From: Eisenbergiella tayi
GTDB lineage: Bacteria; Bacillota; Clostridia; Lachnospirales; Lachnospiraceae
Direction of reading: 5' to 3'
NCBI RefSeq assembly: GCF_001881565.1
Contig: NZ_MPDJ01000009.1
Coordinates: 7,124 to 51,177, forward strand
Length of the DNA stretch: 44,054 nucleotides
This document shows, in pieces, positions 32,330 to 40,470 of the stretch. The notes under the pieces were generated by a model. The model did no database searches. It was not told the DNA's origin and was given only the letters and a program-made list of their open reading frames with translations. Both the position numbers and the translations under genes were made by a program. Positions within the stretch are counted from its first letter, which is position 1, and each line of letters begins with the position of its first letter.

Positions 32330-33838
32330 TTATTCTCTGTTTTTTGCAATTTCTGCGGCATAATATTTTTGTTTAGAACTCTTTGGTTTATCCGGCAGAG
32401 TCATATTAATATAACCTTTTTCAATCAAGGGCTTCATAATTTTATTCATCGTATAATACCTTGAAAAACCAACAAATCCAATAATTTCTTCCCTTGAACG
32501 CGGAATTTTACAATATTCCAGAAGTGCATTATCCCGTTCGCCCACTCTATGGAAAATCCGGTCAGACTTTCTATTCATTTCCTGTCCATCTATAAACTCT
32601 TCATAGTAAACTATGGGGAGATTATTTCGCAGTATAACCTTAAATTCACCATTTCTGACAGAGAACTCCGGTTTAGGTAAATTTGCTTTCATCATCTCCT
32701 TTTGAATTGTAGGAATACCAGAATAACGATTTTCCGTTTCTCCCAGAATTTCCAAAATATTAGCTAAAGCCGGATTCCGTGTCTCAGGCCGAACCTTTCC
32801 TAATAAATCCACAGAGATTCTGCCATACAATCCCCCTTTATTCGTAACCTCAATCCGATCATTATACATACAGATTGTTATTGGCGTCCCTTCAGTATGG
32901 ATACTATAATCACGGTGTATAAGAGCATTCAGAATGACTTCCCTGACAGCCTTCATTGGAAATTCCGGCTTGTCATTTCGATTTCCATCCTCATCTATCA
33001 CAGTTTTTATTCTGCTGTTTCTTTTAACAAACTCCACAGCTCCATGAAGCATCTCACTGATTGTGCCGTTTATTCGCTTATTGGATATAAAACGTTCATC
33101 ATCACTCCCCGTATCTCCCATCTCCGTACCCGGAACCACTACCGCTGTTATTCCAAGCTGTGGAAAATAAGCCTGCGGATACTTCCCGAAAACAAGAACT
33201 CCTGATAATGTCGGGCACCCATTTGATGTTATACCCATCAGTTCCAGAATTTCCATATCCGTTATATTATGAGATAAATTCTCACGTTCACTTTTTACAG
33301 CGGCAAGATAAGACTGTAATAAATCTTCCTGGAATAAACTCGTTTTCGCTCCTTCGATCACACGGATATCATCCCGTATTCTGCGTCTGAATGCATCATA
33401 GGTATAGATTTCATATTCATTCATCGGTTCATCCGATTCACCGACGCGTACAAATGAACCTCTCTGCCGCCCGGCACCTTTATAAAAAACAGGACGTTCT
33501 GCTACGTCCACTCCTGGTATCTCCGCAGAAACAACGAATTTCCCATCAAGTTCTGCAACAGTAAACAGCGGCCTGACTTCCGGTTCCATCTGTTTACATT
33601 GTTCCGCCACCTTATGCTGCAGATCCTGTATATCATAAACACCAACTATGTTAAAATGTTCTTTCTCATCCAGTCCGAATAAAATGATACCGCCACTATC
33701 CTGATTTGAAAAGCTCGAAAGACTGTCATACAATCTTGTTGGACAGCCTTTTCCGGCAGATTTAATTTCTATTGTCTGAAACTCACATTGATAATGCTTT
33801 ACCTTATTAACCAACTGCAGCAATTCTTCTGCCTGCAT
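32330..33838 (-). CDS. Schlafen/AlbA_2-type ATP-binding regulator
   Basis: A 502-residue cytoplasmic protein. Start placed at the ATG at 33838, with AGGAGG 7 bases before it. The N-terminal AlbA_2 (Schlafen-like) domain (about 1-150) has EFQTIEIKSAGKGCPTRLYD and GGIILFGLDE. The C-terminal HATPase_c_4 region (about 290-410) has AVREVILNALIHRDYS and a winged-helix-like end. Such proteins are annotated as ATP-dependent DNA helicase-related or transcriptional regulators; function is unclear. The gene is more AT-rich than its neighbours, which suggests recent acquisition. Its promoter is embedded in repeats of AGTTGCTAT. Confidence 0.85.
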   Translation of the reverse strand: MQAEELLQLVNKVKHYQCEFQTIEIKSAGKGCPTRLYDSLSSFSNQDSGGIILFGLDEKEHFNIVGVYDIQDLQHKVAEQCKQMEPEVRPLFTVAELDGKFVVSAEIPGVDVAERPVFYKGAGRQRGSFVRVGESDEPMNEYEIYTYDAFRRRIRDDIRVIEGAKTSLFQEDLLQSYLAAVKSERENLSHNITDMEILELMGITSNGCPTLSGVLVFGKYPQAYFPQLGITAVVVPGTEMGDTGSDDERFISNKRINGTISEMLHGAVEFVKRNSRIKTVIDEDGNRNDKPEFPMKAVREVILNALIHRDYSIHTEGTPITICMYNDRIEVTNKGGLYGRISVDLLGKVRPETRNPALANILEILGETENRYSGIPTIQKEMMKANLPKPEFSVRNGEFKVILRNNLPIVYYEEFIDGQEMNRKSDRIFHRVGERDNALLEYCKIPRSREEIIGFVGFSRYYTMNKIMKPLIEKGYINMTLPDKPKSSKQKYYAAEIAKNRE

Positions 33839-33939
33839 AGCAACTCCTCCTGATTTGGCAACTCTTTTAATCAATTATAGCAACTCAGTTTCCAAAAATC
33901 AAGAGTTTGAAAACTAAGTTGCTATTCTTAAGTTGCTAT
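33837..33939 (-). repeat. Array of AGTTGCTAT repeats around the AlbA_2 promoter
   Basis: Five copies of ATAGCAACT or its complement: 33837-33845, 33856-33863 (TGGCAACT, one change), 33877-33885, then inverted 33917-33925 and 33931-33939. The third and fourth form one long inverted repeat (33877-33925) centred on the promoter. The first overlaps the start codon and ribosome binding region. Confidence 0.8.
33874..33902 (-). promoter_or_regulatory. Promoter of the AlbA_2 gene
   Basis: Minus strand TTGATT (33902-33897), 17 bases, TATAAT (33879-33874). It lies inside the large inverted repeat. Confidence 0.8.
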
Positions 33940-33945
33940 TTGAAA

Positions 33946-35052
33946 TCACCTTCCGCTTTCCAGATTTCCCGGGAGCCAGCCCTTCTCCACGCATTTCCGG
34001 AAATCCCAGCCGTCCGGTTCGGATATCAGCTTATAGCTCCAGAAGAAATAACCGCTGCCTGCCTCCCAGGCCATGAGCTGGGCATCTCCTATAAGCTTAT
34101 AGGAAAGCTGTTTTTCCAGTTCCGTATACTCCTTATCCGGCTTCAGATTATGAGCCAGGCACCATTCCCCCACAATGACGGGAACTGCCTTCTCCATATT
34201 TTTGAGCTTTTTTACATCCTCCTTGAGAATCTCTCTCATATATTCCAGTTCCGATGTGTCTTCGTCAGCAATTCCCATGCCAAGATACCAGTGGGCATCC
34301 AGCACCACATTTTCAAAACCGGCTTCCCTGAAAAAGGGTTCCCAGACTTCGAAGCGGAAGCCGTCATGGAACACGATCTTTTTCTCTGCGGGCAGAATTT
34401 TCCGCAGCATATGATACCCTCTTGTATAAAAATCGTACAGCACCTCCAGCGGGACAAAGGATGAGCCTGCCGCCCTCTCCGGATTATGAGGAAGATACTT
34501 TCCCCGGATCATCTGCCAGAGGGACTCGGAAATCGGCTCATTCAGCAGCTGGATTCCCCAGAGGGAAGGGCGTGAGCCATAACGCAGGGCCAGCATTTCC
34601 AGCACCTTCAGGACACGGTCCACCTTTTCCGGATCCTGCGCCCATTTACAGACGCCGCAGATCCCGCCGTTGTCAAAGCCATTCTGGCTTTCCGGCGCGG
34701 TATGTAAATCAATCAAAATAGAAAGGCCCGTTTCCTCCGCCCAGTCAAACGCTTTATCCAGATATTCGATACACGGCACATAGGGTTCACAATAGACGGG
34801 ATCATCCCCGAATATAAAATGAGGCACCGGGATACGCACCGTATTCAGCCCGCAGCTGCGGATATAAGAAAAATCCTCTTTGGTGATATAGCTGTCCCGA
34901 TGTGCCGTGAGCCTCTTTACCAGTTCCTCCCGGGGAAGCTGCCGGCATAGCTCATCCTCATCCTCCGCCGATGTTCCTTCAAATAACGCCGGATGCATCC
35001 ATTTTTCAAGCACCAGCCAGTTTCCCAGATTTACTCCCCTGATTTTATCCAT
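33946..35052 (-). CDS. Glycoside hydrolase family 5 (exo-beta-1,3-glucanase-like)
   Basis: A 368-residue cytoplasmic enzyme without signal peptide. The start RGVNLGNWLVLEKWM resembles the RGVNLGGWLVLE pattern of exo-beta-1,3-glucanases in GH5 (subfamily 9 type). The acid/base Glu172 is in LLNEPISES and the nucleophile Glu296 in VIVGEWCL; His118 follows in IDLHTAPESQNGFDN. It is the last gene of the carbohydrate locus, 54 bases after GH30. Because it lacks a signal peptide, it probably acts on short imported oligosaccharides. The exact linkage is inferred. Confidence 0.85.
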   Translation of the reverse strand: MDKIRGVNLGNWLVLEKWMHPALFEGTSAEDEDELCRQLPREELVKRLTAHRDSYITKEDFSYIRSCGLNTVRIPVPHFIFGDDPVYCEPYVPCIEYLDKAFDWAEETGLSILIDLHTAPESQNGFDNGGICGVCKWAQDPEKVDRVLKVLEMLALRYGSRPSLWGIQLLNEPISESLWQMIRGKYLPHNPERAAGSSFVPLEVLYDFYTRGYHMLRKILPAEKKIVFHDGFRFEVWEPFFREAGFENVVLDAHWYLGMGIADEDTSELEYMREILKEDVKKLKNMEKAVPVIVGEWCLAHNLKPDKEYTELEKQLSYKLIGDAQLMAWEAGSGYFFWSYKLISEPDGWDFRKCVEKGWLPGNLESGR

Positions 35053-35106
35053 TCCGCTATCCTCCTTAAAAGATATATTGCTATGTCTTCCCCGTCCGTA
35101 CTGTTG

Positions 35107-36558
35107 TCAGAATACAAAAGTGACAATGCTGTGGGCAGGAATCCTGTATTCCGCTATTTTTTCATGGAAACGCAGGATTGTCTTCTTTTCCTGCTCGCCG
35201 GGATTCATCGCCACCACCGCTTTGCTTCCGTCCGGGTTGCGGAATGCACATATCTCAAGCCCCGGCGTATAGACAGAGCTTCCGATCCTTTTTGCTCCCC
35301 GTTTGACAAAACGGCTGAAATGGCCGATGTAATAATAAGAAGAGGCATAGTGAAGGCTTTTCTCCTCATGGTCGCACAGAATCGGTGACTCCCCGAACCA
35401 GATCCCCTCTTCCTTCATCAGCTTTTGGAACCGCGGATCCTTCCAGTTTATTTCCAGGCCCAGTTCCTGTCTCTTTGCCGTAATCCGTTCCCACTGCAGC
35501 TGCTCATCCAGCCAGTGATCCGGGCCGCCGTTTTCATCCAGAAGCATATTCCAGTCTGTCCAGGCGCCCACCCAGTTGTTTAAATCCCCAATGATATCAT
35601 GGGCATAGGCTTCTCCCGATTCCCATGGCAGTTCCTCCCTGTCTTTGCACTGTTCCGAAGCGATCAGCAGCTTCTCCGGGAAAAGACGATGGGTTACGTC
35701 CAGCGCTCCGAAATGATCGCCGGAATACCAGTGCACGGCGATACCGTCAAAGGCCGTTCTCGCCCGGTCGCTGCACAGTGTTACCAGACTGCGATCCACC
35801 ACTCTCTCTTTGTTATGATCCCAGAAGAAGATTTTCTTGTCGCCCAGCCCTTCTCTTTCATAGACCGGCTTCAGGTAACCGGTCACAAAATCTCGTTCTT
35901 CCCCGGCTTCATAATGGCAGGATTCCCAGCCCTGCTCCGCCTTGGCTTCATTCTGTACGGTAACGCCCCAAATCGGGATCCCCTCTTCCTCATAGGCTTT
36001 GATATAACGCGCCGTATATCTGGCCCATGCATCCTGGCATTCCTTGCGCAGAAAGCCTCCCTTATCCATTTTTCCGTTGGTCTTCATCCATGCGGGCGGA
36101 CTCCAGGGAGAGGCGAAAAGCCTTAAATCCGGTGCTTTCTCTTTTGCCGCCAGCACCATGGGAATCACGTCTTCCTTATCTCTCTCAATTGAAAAATCCT
36201 TCAGTTCATAATCTTCCGGTGTGTCGTCATAGGAATACATTTCCGTGGAAAAATCACAGCTGTTTATCGTGAGCCGGCAGAAATTATAGCCGATGCCCTT
36301 TTCTTTATCGAAATAAGCTTCCAGGACCTCCCGGCGCTGACTGTCGGAAAGAGCCATGAAATTCACCGCCGATGCCTGGGTGAACGCCCCTCCGAAGCCC
36401 ATTATTTCCTGATACTCCACCTGATCATATACATTCAGCACATTGCCTTCATTCCCGTCATTTCCGGGCTTATCCGCTTCAAAACGCAGCCCCGCCTGCT
36501 CCTGAAGCTTTTTATTGTTCCCCATCTGCGTCAGATATACCTTAATTGTCTGTTCCAT
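35107..36558 (-). CDS. Glycoside hydrolase family 30 (glucosylceramidase / beta-1,6-glucanase family)
   Basis: A 483-residue enzyme with no signal peptide. GH30 marks: MGFGGAFTQASAVNF, SPWSPPAWMKTNGKM, acid/base Glu204 in VQNEAKAEQGWESC, nucleophile Glu302 in IASEQC. The C-terminus (VAMNPGEQEKKTILRFHEK) is the side beta domain. GH30 includes glucosylceramidases, beta-glucosidases, beta-1,6-glucanases and xylanases, and the subfamily is not certain here. GAGGA lies before the ATG. It comes after a strong terminator at 36631-36663, so its level may be set separately from the transporter. Confidence 0.88.
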   Translation of the reverse strand: MEQTIKVYLTQMGNNKKLQEQAGLRFEADKPGNDGNEGNVLNVYDQVEYQEIMGFGGAFTQASAVNFMALSDSQRREVLEAYFDKEKGIGYNFCRLTINSCDFSTEMYSYDDTPEDYELKDFSIERDKEDVIPMVLAAKEKAPDLRLFASPWSPPAWMKTNGKMDKGGFLRKECQDAWARYTARYIKAYEEEGIPIWGVTVQNEAKAEQGWESCHYEAGEERDFVTGYLKPVYEREGLGDKKIFFWDHNKERVVDRSLVTLCSDRARTAFDGIAVHWYSGDHFGALDVTHRLFPEKLLIASEQCKDREELPWESGEAYAHDIIGDLNNWVGAWTDWNMLLDENGGPDHWLDEQLQWERITAKRQELGLEINWKDPRFQKLMKEEGIWFGESPILCDHEEKSLHYASSYYYIGHFSRFVKRGAKRIGSSVYTPGLEICAFRNPDGSKAVVAMNPGEQEKKTILRFHEKIAEYRIPAHSIVTFVF

Positions 36559-36630
36559 TCTGTCCTCTTTTCCCCGGCTCCTGCCGGATCACCTTTTACC
36601 CCATATCTATAATATCATTTTTTTCTGCCT

Positions 36631-36663
36631 GAAAAAGGCGGCAGAAAAAATTTCTCCGCCGCC
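36631..36663 (-). terminator. Internal terminator between the solute-binding gene and GH30
   Basis: Minus strand GGCGGC (36663-36658) pairs with GCCGCC (36642-36637), extended by AGAAA/TTTCT, and is followed by TTTTT. It probably lowers expression of the two hydrolase genes. Confidence 0.8.
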
Positions 36664-36717
36664 ATAATTCTCTTCTTACTTCCGCGCGGCCTTTACAAGA
36701 CCTTTTTATGCCTTATT

Positions 36718-38274
36718 TTACTGTCCGAGTCCGGCTATGTATGCGTCCAGCTGCTGCTGCAGAACCTCGCGCACCTTTTCAATACCGGCGGCTTCCATCT
36801 TCTCCTGGTACTCCTTCAGTCCGCTTACCGGTTCCGTGTAGCCCAGCTCCAGAGGCCACCAGTACTGCTGATGTACGTTCTGGCAGGCCGCATATTCTGT
36901 TTCGATGGAAGAAGTATCCAGTACGAAGGAACGGTATTTCTGGCTTCCCACACCATCCTTGATATAGGCATCCCATTCTTTTTTCAGTTCAATGGTACGA
37001 TCCGGTGTGCCGATCCCGTCACGGTTCAGCTCCGTGGTACGTGCCGCCCACATGGCGGATGCCGCGTAGTTGTCGGGATCCAATGTTTTCACTTCGCCTT
37101 TATCATTCAGTTCATAAGATACGCCTTCAATTCCATAGAAGAATGCATCAAAAGCTTCTCTGTCTGTCGTAATCAGTTCCCAAAGCGCCAGCGCCCGTTC
37201 CGGATGCTTGGAGGTATTGGAAATAACCATGGCGTCCTGGGTAAATGCCATATTGGAAACATCCTTCACCAGATTGGCATAATCGAAGCTGTATTCCGGC
37301 TTGTCAATGACCAGTCCTGTAAAAGTATCCACGTTATGTACTTTCAGGGCCGCTTTCCCGTTTTTCGTTTTATCGGAATCGGTATCGGATAAAGCGGATT
37401 TGCTGAAGAAGCCTTTCTCATTCCAACGATTCATCATTTCCAGGAATTCCGGAGTCTTTTCATATTCATAATAGGTGAAGATCTTGGGATTCTCTTCCAT
37501 GGGATCAATGAAAAGGAAGTCATTGGAAGAACCTTTCAGAGAATATACCCCATTATTCCACATGTACAAATCATCCATTTCCGATCCGGAGGAATACATA
37601 TCCAAAGGTTCAAACTCAGGACGGTTGGCCTTTACCAGATCCATGTATTCTTCCATATCCTCAAAGCTTTCCATCTTACCGTCCCAATCCGTGCCGTCAA
37701 GAATATCGGTACGGAACATGGGGCCGTATGCGGAATAGGTCGCCAGCAATGTGGGAACACAGTAATAATGTCCGTCAATGGTCGCCTGCTGCTTGGCTGT
37801 TTCCGACTGCATCGCATAGTTCTTGGGCGCATAGGTCGGCCACAAATCATCCAGATTCATGAAGGCCCCTTTCTTTGCAAGCGCTGAATAATTCAGCCAT
37901 GTTGCGGTATAAGCCATGTCGAAGGCTTCTCCTGAAGAAAAAAGCAGCGGATATTTGTTTGCATATTCAGCCCATCCAATGTAATTAATCTTCAATGTAC
38001 AATTCAGTTTTTCTTTGAACAGTTTGTTCATGTTATCCGTCAGTTCCTGCTGCTTGGCCGGTTCATTGCTGATTACATACATCACCAGCTCCACTTCCTC
38101 CGAAGTGTCCAGTCCTCCTTCCTCCTGTACCTGCGTCTGTGCCGCAGAATCAGCGGTTGTTCCTGCGGAACCGCTCCCGCTGCCTGAGCTGCCGCTGTTT
38201 CCGCAGCCTGCCAGCAGAGTTCCTGCCATTGCTGCCGTGAGCAGCAAAGAAATCAGTTTAGAAGCTTTTCTCAT
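36718..38274 (-). CDS. Extracellular solute-binding lipoprotein of a sugar ABC transporter (LplA-like)
   Basis: A 518-residue lipoprotein that captures the sugar for the LplB/LplC permeases. Start placed at ATG 38274 (AGGAGG 9 bases before); ATG at 38280 is only 3 bases from the site. Signal peptide with lipobox LLAGC, then a Ser/Gly-rich linker (about 22-45). The binding domain covers about 55-515 and has features of the large type found with YesMN systems. No ATPase gene is present, as usual: a shared MsmX-type ATPase likely drives it. Confidence 0.9.
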   Translation of the reverse strand: MRKASKLISLLLTAAMAGTLLAGCGNSGSSGSGSGSAGTTADSAAQTQVQEEGGLDTSEEVELVMYVISNEPAKQQELTDNMNKLFKEKLNCTLKINYIGWAEYANKYPLLFSSGEAFDMAYTATWLNYSALAKKGAFMNLDDLWPTYAPKNYAMQSETAKQQATIDGHYYCVPTLLATYSAYGPMFRTDILDGTDWDGKMESFEDMEEYMDLVKANRPEFEPLDMYSSGSEMDDLYMWNNGVYSLKGSSNDFLFIDPMEENPKIFTYYEYEKTPEFLEMMNRWNEKGFFSKSALSDTDSDKTKNGKAALKVHNVDTFTGLVIDKPEYSFDYANLVKDVSNMAFTQDAMVISNTSKHPERALALWELITTDREAFDAFFYGIEGVSYELNDKGEVKTLDPDNYAASAMWAARTTELNRDGIGTPDRTIELKKEWDAYIKDGVGSQKYRSFVLDTSSIETEYAACQNVHQQYWWPLELGYTEPVSGLKEYQEKMEAAGIEKVREVLQQQLDAYIAGLGQ

Positions 38275-38311
38275 GTTCATAATCCTCCTATTTATATAGT
38301 TTTTTATCGGC

Positions 38312-39226
38312 TCAGCCTTTAACGGAACCGATTGTAACTCCTTTTACAAAATACTTCTGGACAAATGGATACAGCAGGATAATCGGTCCCGTGGCAACGA
38401 CTGCCATCGCCAATTTTAAGGTATTAGAGGGCAGGCTTTCCACCCGTATTCCCGCCTGGCTTGCAATCCGGGCCAATGCCTGTGTCTGCTGAAGCAGATC
38501 ATAAAGCATATACTGGAGCGGGTATTTTTCAGAAGTATTCATATAAAGCATGGCATTATACCAGTCATTCCAGTACCCCAGCGCCATAAACAGACCGATT
38601 GTGGCAAGCCCTGATTTCAGAAGCGGAAGGACGATCTGCAGAAAGGTCCGGAATTCTCCTGCCCCGTCAATCTTTGCCGATTCCACCAGTGCTATGGGAA
38701 TAGCGGAAACAAAGCTTCTCATAATGAGCAGATAAAAAATATTTACCATTCCCGGCAATATAAGCGCCAGCAGATTATCTTTCAGATGAAGGTACTGAAT
38801 GTAAAAAATATATGTACTGACCATCCCTCCATTAAACAGGGTCGTAAAGTAGAAGAAAAAGGAAATCGCATTGCGGTATTTAAAATCTTTTCTGCTGATT
38901 ACGTAAGCGGCCATCGTTGTAATAAAAAGTCCTATCCCGGTTCCCACTGCCGTTATAAAAATAGACACCCCGTATGCACGTACTATTTTTTCCGGATATT
39001 TAAATACGACTTTATAGGCTTCCAGTGTAAAGTCTTTGGGAAGCATGCCATAACCGGTAAAGCGGATTGCCTGTTCGGAAGAAAACGATCCCGAAACCAG
39101 CATGATAAAGGGCAATAAACAGATGAGCGCCACCAGGCCTACCAGGATATAGCCTATAACATTAAAAATAACCGCCGCCGTCCCCATCTTTACTTTTCGG
39201 GATTCCATAACCTGTTTTTCTGCCAT
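38312..39226 (-). CDS. Carbohydrate ABC transporter permease (LplC/YtcP-like)
   Basis: A 304-residue inner permease with about six membrane helices. The EAA-type loop is visible as ALVESAKIDGAGEFRTFLQI (about residues 180-200), which contacts the ATPase. KYFVKGVTIGSVKG at the C-terminus is typical of YtcP. GGGAGGG precedes the ATG. It lies 17 bases after the partner permease and 31-37 before the binding protein. Confidence 0.92.
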   Translation of the reverse strand: MAEKQVMESRKVKMGTAAVIFNVIGYILVGLVALICLLPFIMLVSGSFSSEQAIRFTGYGMLPKDFTLEAYKVVFKYPEKIVRAYGVSIFITAVGTGIGLFITTMAAYVISRKDFKYRNAISFFFYFTTLFNGGMVSTYIFYIQYLHLKDNLLALILPGMVNIFYLLIMRSFVSAIPIALVESAKIDGAGEFRTFLQIVLPLLKSGLATIGLFMALGYWNDWYNAMLYMNTSEKYPLQYMLYDLLQQTQALARIASQAGIRVESLPSNTLKLAMAVVATGPIILLYPFVQKYFVKGVTIGSVKG

Positions 39227-39243
39227 AAATGTTCCCTCCCTTC

Positions 39244-40170
39244 TTAGAATAATGCATAATCTTCATCAATTTTCTTAACCACCTTATTAACCAACATGAT
39301 AATAATAAAGCAGAGAATAGATTGATAGAAAGTTGCCGCCGCCGTCATTCCAAGATTGGAATTCTGCATCAGGGAACGGAATACATAGGTATCGATTACG
39401 TCCGTTGCATTATAGAGCTGCCCGTTATTGCCGACTATCTGATAAAACATCTCAAAATCGCCTCTGAGGATTCTGCCCACCTGCAAAAGAAGCATAGTGA
39501 TGACTGTAGGTTTGATACAGGGCAGTGTAATATACCAGATACGCTGAAAAATATTCGCACCGTCTATCTGAGCCGCCTCATAGCATTCCCCGTCGATCCC
39601 GGTTATTGCCGCTATGTATATAATCGAATTGTAACCGCACCATTTCCATGCATTGAAGCAGCATATAATGATGGGCCAAACCCAGGGCATGGAGTAGACG
39701 TTGACTTTTTCCATTCCCAATGCGGTGAGCCATCCATTCATAAGACCTGTCTCATAATTGAAAATGTTGTATACAAACGCGCCTACAATAACCCAGGAAA
39801 TAAAATAAGGCAGAAAAATAATGGACTGGGTCACCTTTTTGTAAATCTTTCCCTGCATCTCCGAAATGATAATGGCCAATACGATTGCAAGGCCCTGTGA
39901 AGTGATCAGATTCAGCAGGTTGTACAGAATTGTGTTTTTAGTTATCAGCCAGCCGGTACCGGAGGAGAACAGATAACGAAAATTCTCCAGCCCATTCCAG
40001 TCACTGCCGAATACCCCTTTGTCAAAACGATAGTTTTTGAATGCCAGTATCAGTCCCGACATGGGAAGATAGGACAATACCAACACCAGGAGCACTGCAG
40101 GCAGCACCATGAGAAATAGAACCCTGTTCTTCTTCATTTCGCGGCCGAAGTTTATAAAGCGCTCTTTCAC
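39244..40170 (-). CDS. ABC transporter permease (LplB-like)
   Basis: A 308-residue permease with about six helices. It begins with GTG at 40170, with GGAG 8 bases upstream; the next ATG has no site. FYEMAAI-type loop appears as CYEAAQIDGANIFQRIWYI (about 195-215). LMVLPAVLLVLVLSYLPMSGLILAFKNY is characteristic of LplB proteins. It is the first gene of the transport unit, after the promoter at 40213-40241. Confidence 0.92.
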   Translation of the reverse strand: MKERFINFGREMKKNRVLFLMVLPAVLLVLVLSYLPMSGLILAFKNYRFDKGVFGSDWNGLENFRYLFSSGTGWLITKNTILYNLLNLITSQGLAIVLAIIISEMQGKIYKKVTQSIIFLPYFISWVIVGAFVYNIFNYETGLMNGWLTALGMEKVNVYSMPWVWPIIICCFNAWKWCGYNSIIYIAAITGIDGECYEAAQIDGANIFQRIWYITLPCIKPTVITMLLLQVGRILRGDFEMFYQIVGNNGQLYNATDVIDTYVFRSLMQNSNLGMTAAATFYQSILCFIIIMLVNKVVKKIDEDYALF

Positions 40171-40212
40171 CCTTCCATCTCCCTTCTTTTCGTACGTTTT
40201 CTTGATACTATG

Positions 40213-40241
40213 ATTATATATTTCCGAAGACCTAATTGAAA
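40213..40241 (-). promoter_or_regulatory. Promoter of the transport and hydrolase unit
   Basis: Minus strand TTTCAA (40241-40236), 17 bases, TATAAT (40218-40213). The weak -35 suits a gene set that needs an activator such as the AraC-type regulator. Confidence 0.6.
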
Positions 40242-40411
40242 TATGACAAAACTGAGATTTGCAGGATTATTTTACGCATAATGTGCATTTTGTATAATTA
40301 TTTTATGAATTTTAAATTTTAGGCCGCACTTTACCTTTCTAATCCTTTTAGGATATATCATTTTGTATATTAAAATAATATTTTTCGGCATTTTCTCTTC
40401 TTTTTGCGCAT

Positions 40412-40453
40412 AAAAAACGGTACAAACCCCTTCTCCGGGAGTTCATACCGTTT
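40412..40453 (-). terminator. Terminator of the yesN-yesM unit
   Basis: Minus strand AACGGTA (40452-40446) pairs with TACCGTT (40422-40416), with a longer imperfect inner stem, followed by TTTTATG. Confidence 0.85.
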
Positions 40454-40470
40454 CTCATCTCCGCTCGCTC

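Larger units (their letters stand above)
40171..40470. other. AT-rich gap between the sensor kinase and transporter genes
   Basis: No gene is seen in these 300 bases. They contain the promoter of the transport unit (40213-40241) and the terminator of the sensor kinase gene (40412-40453). The rest is AT-rich without clear repeats; a regulator binding site for the AraC-type YesN is expected here but not identified. Confidence 0.6.
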
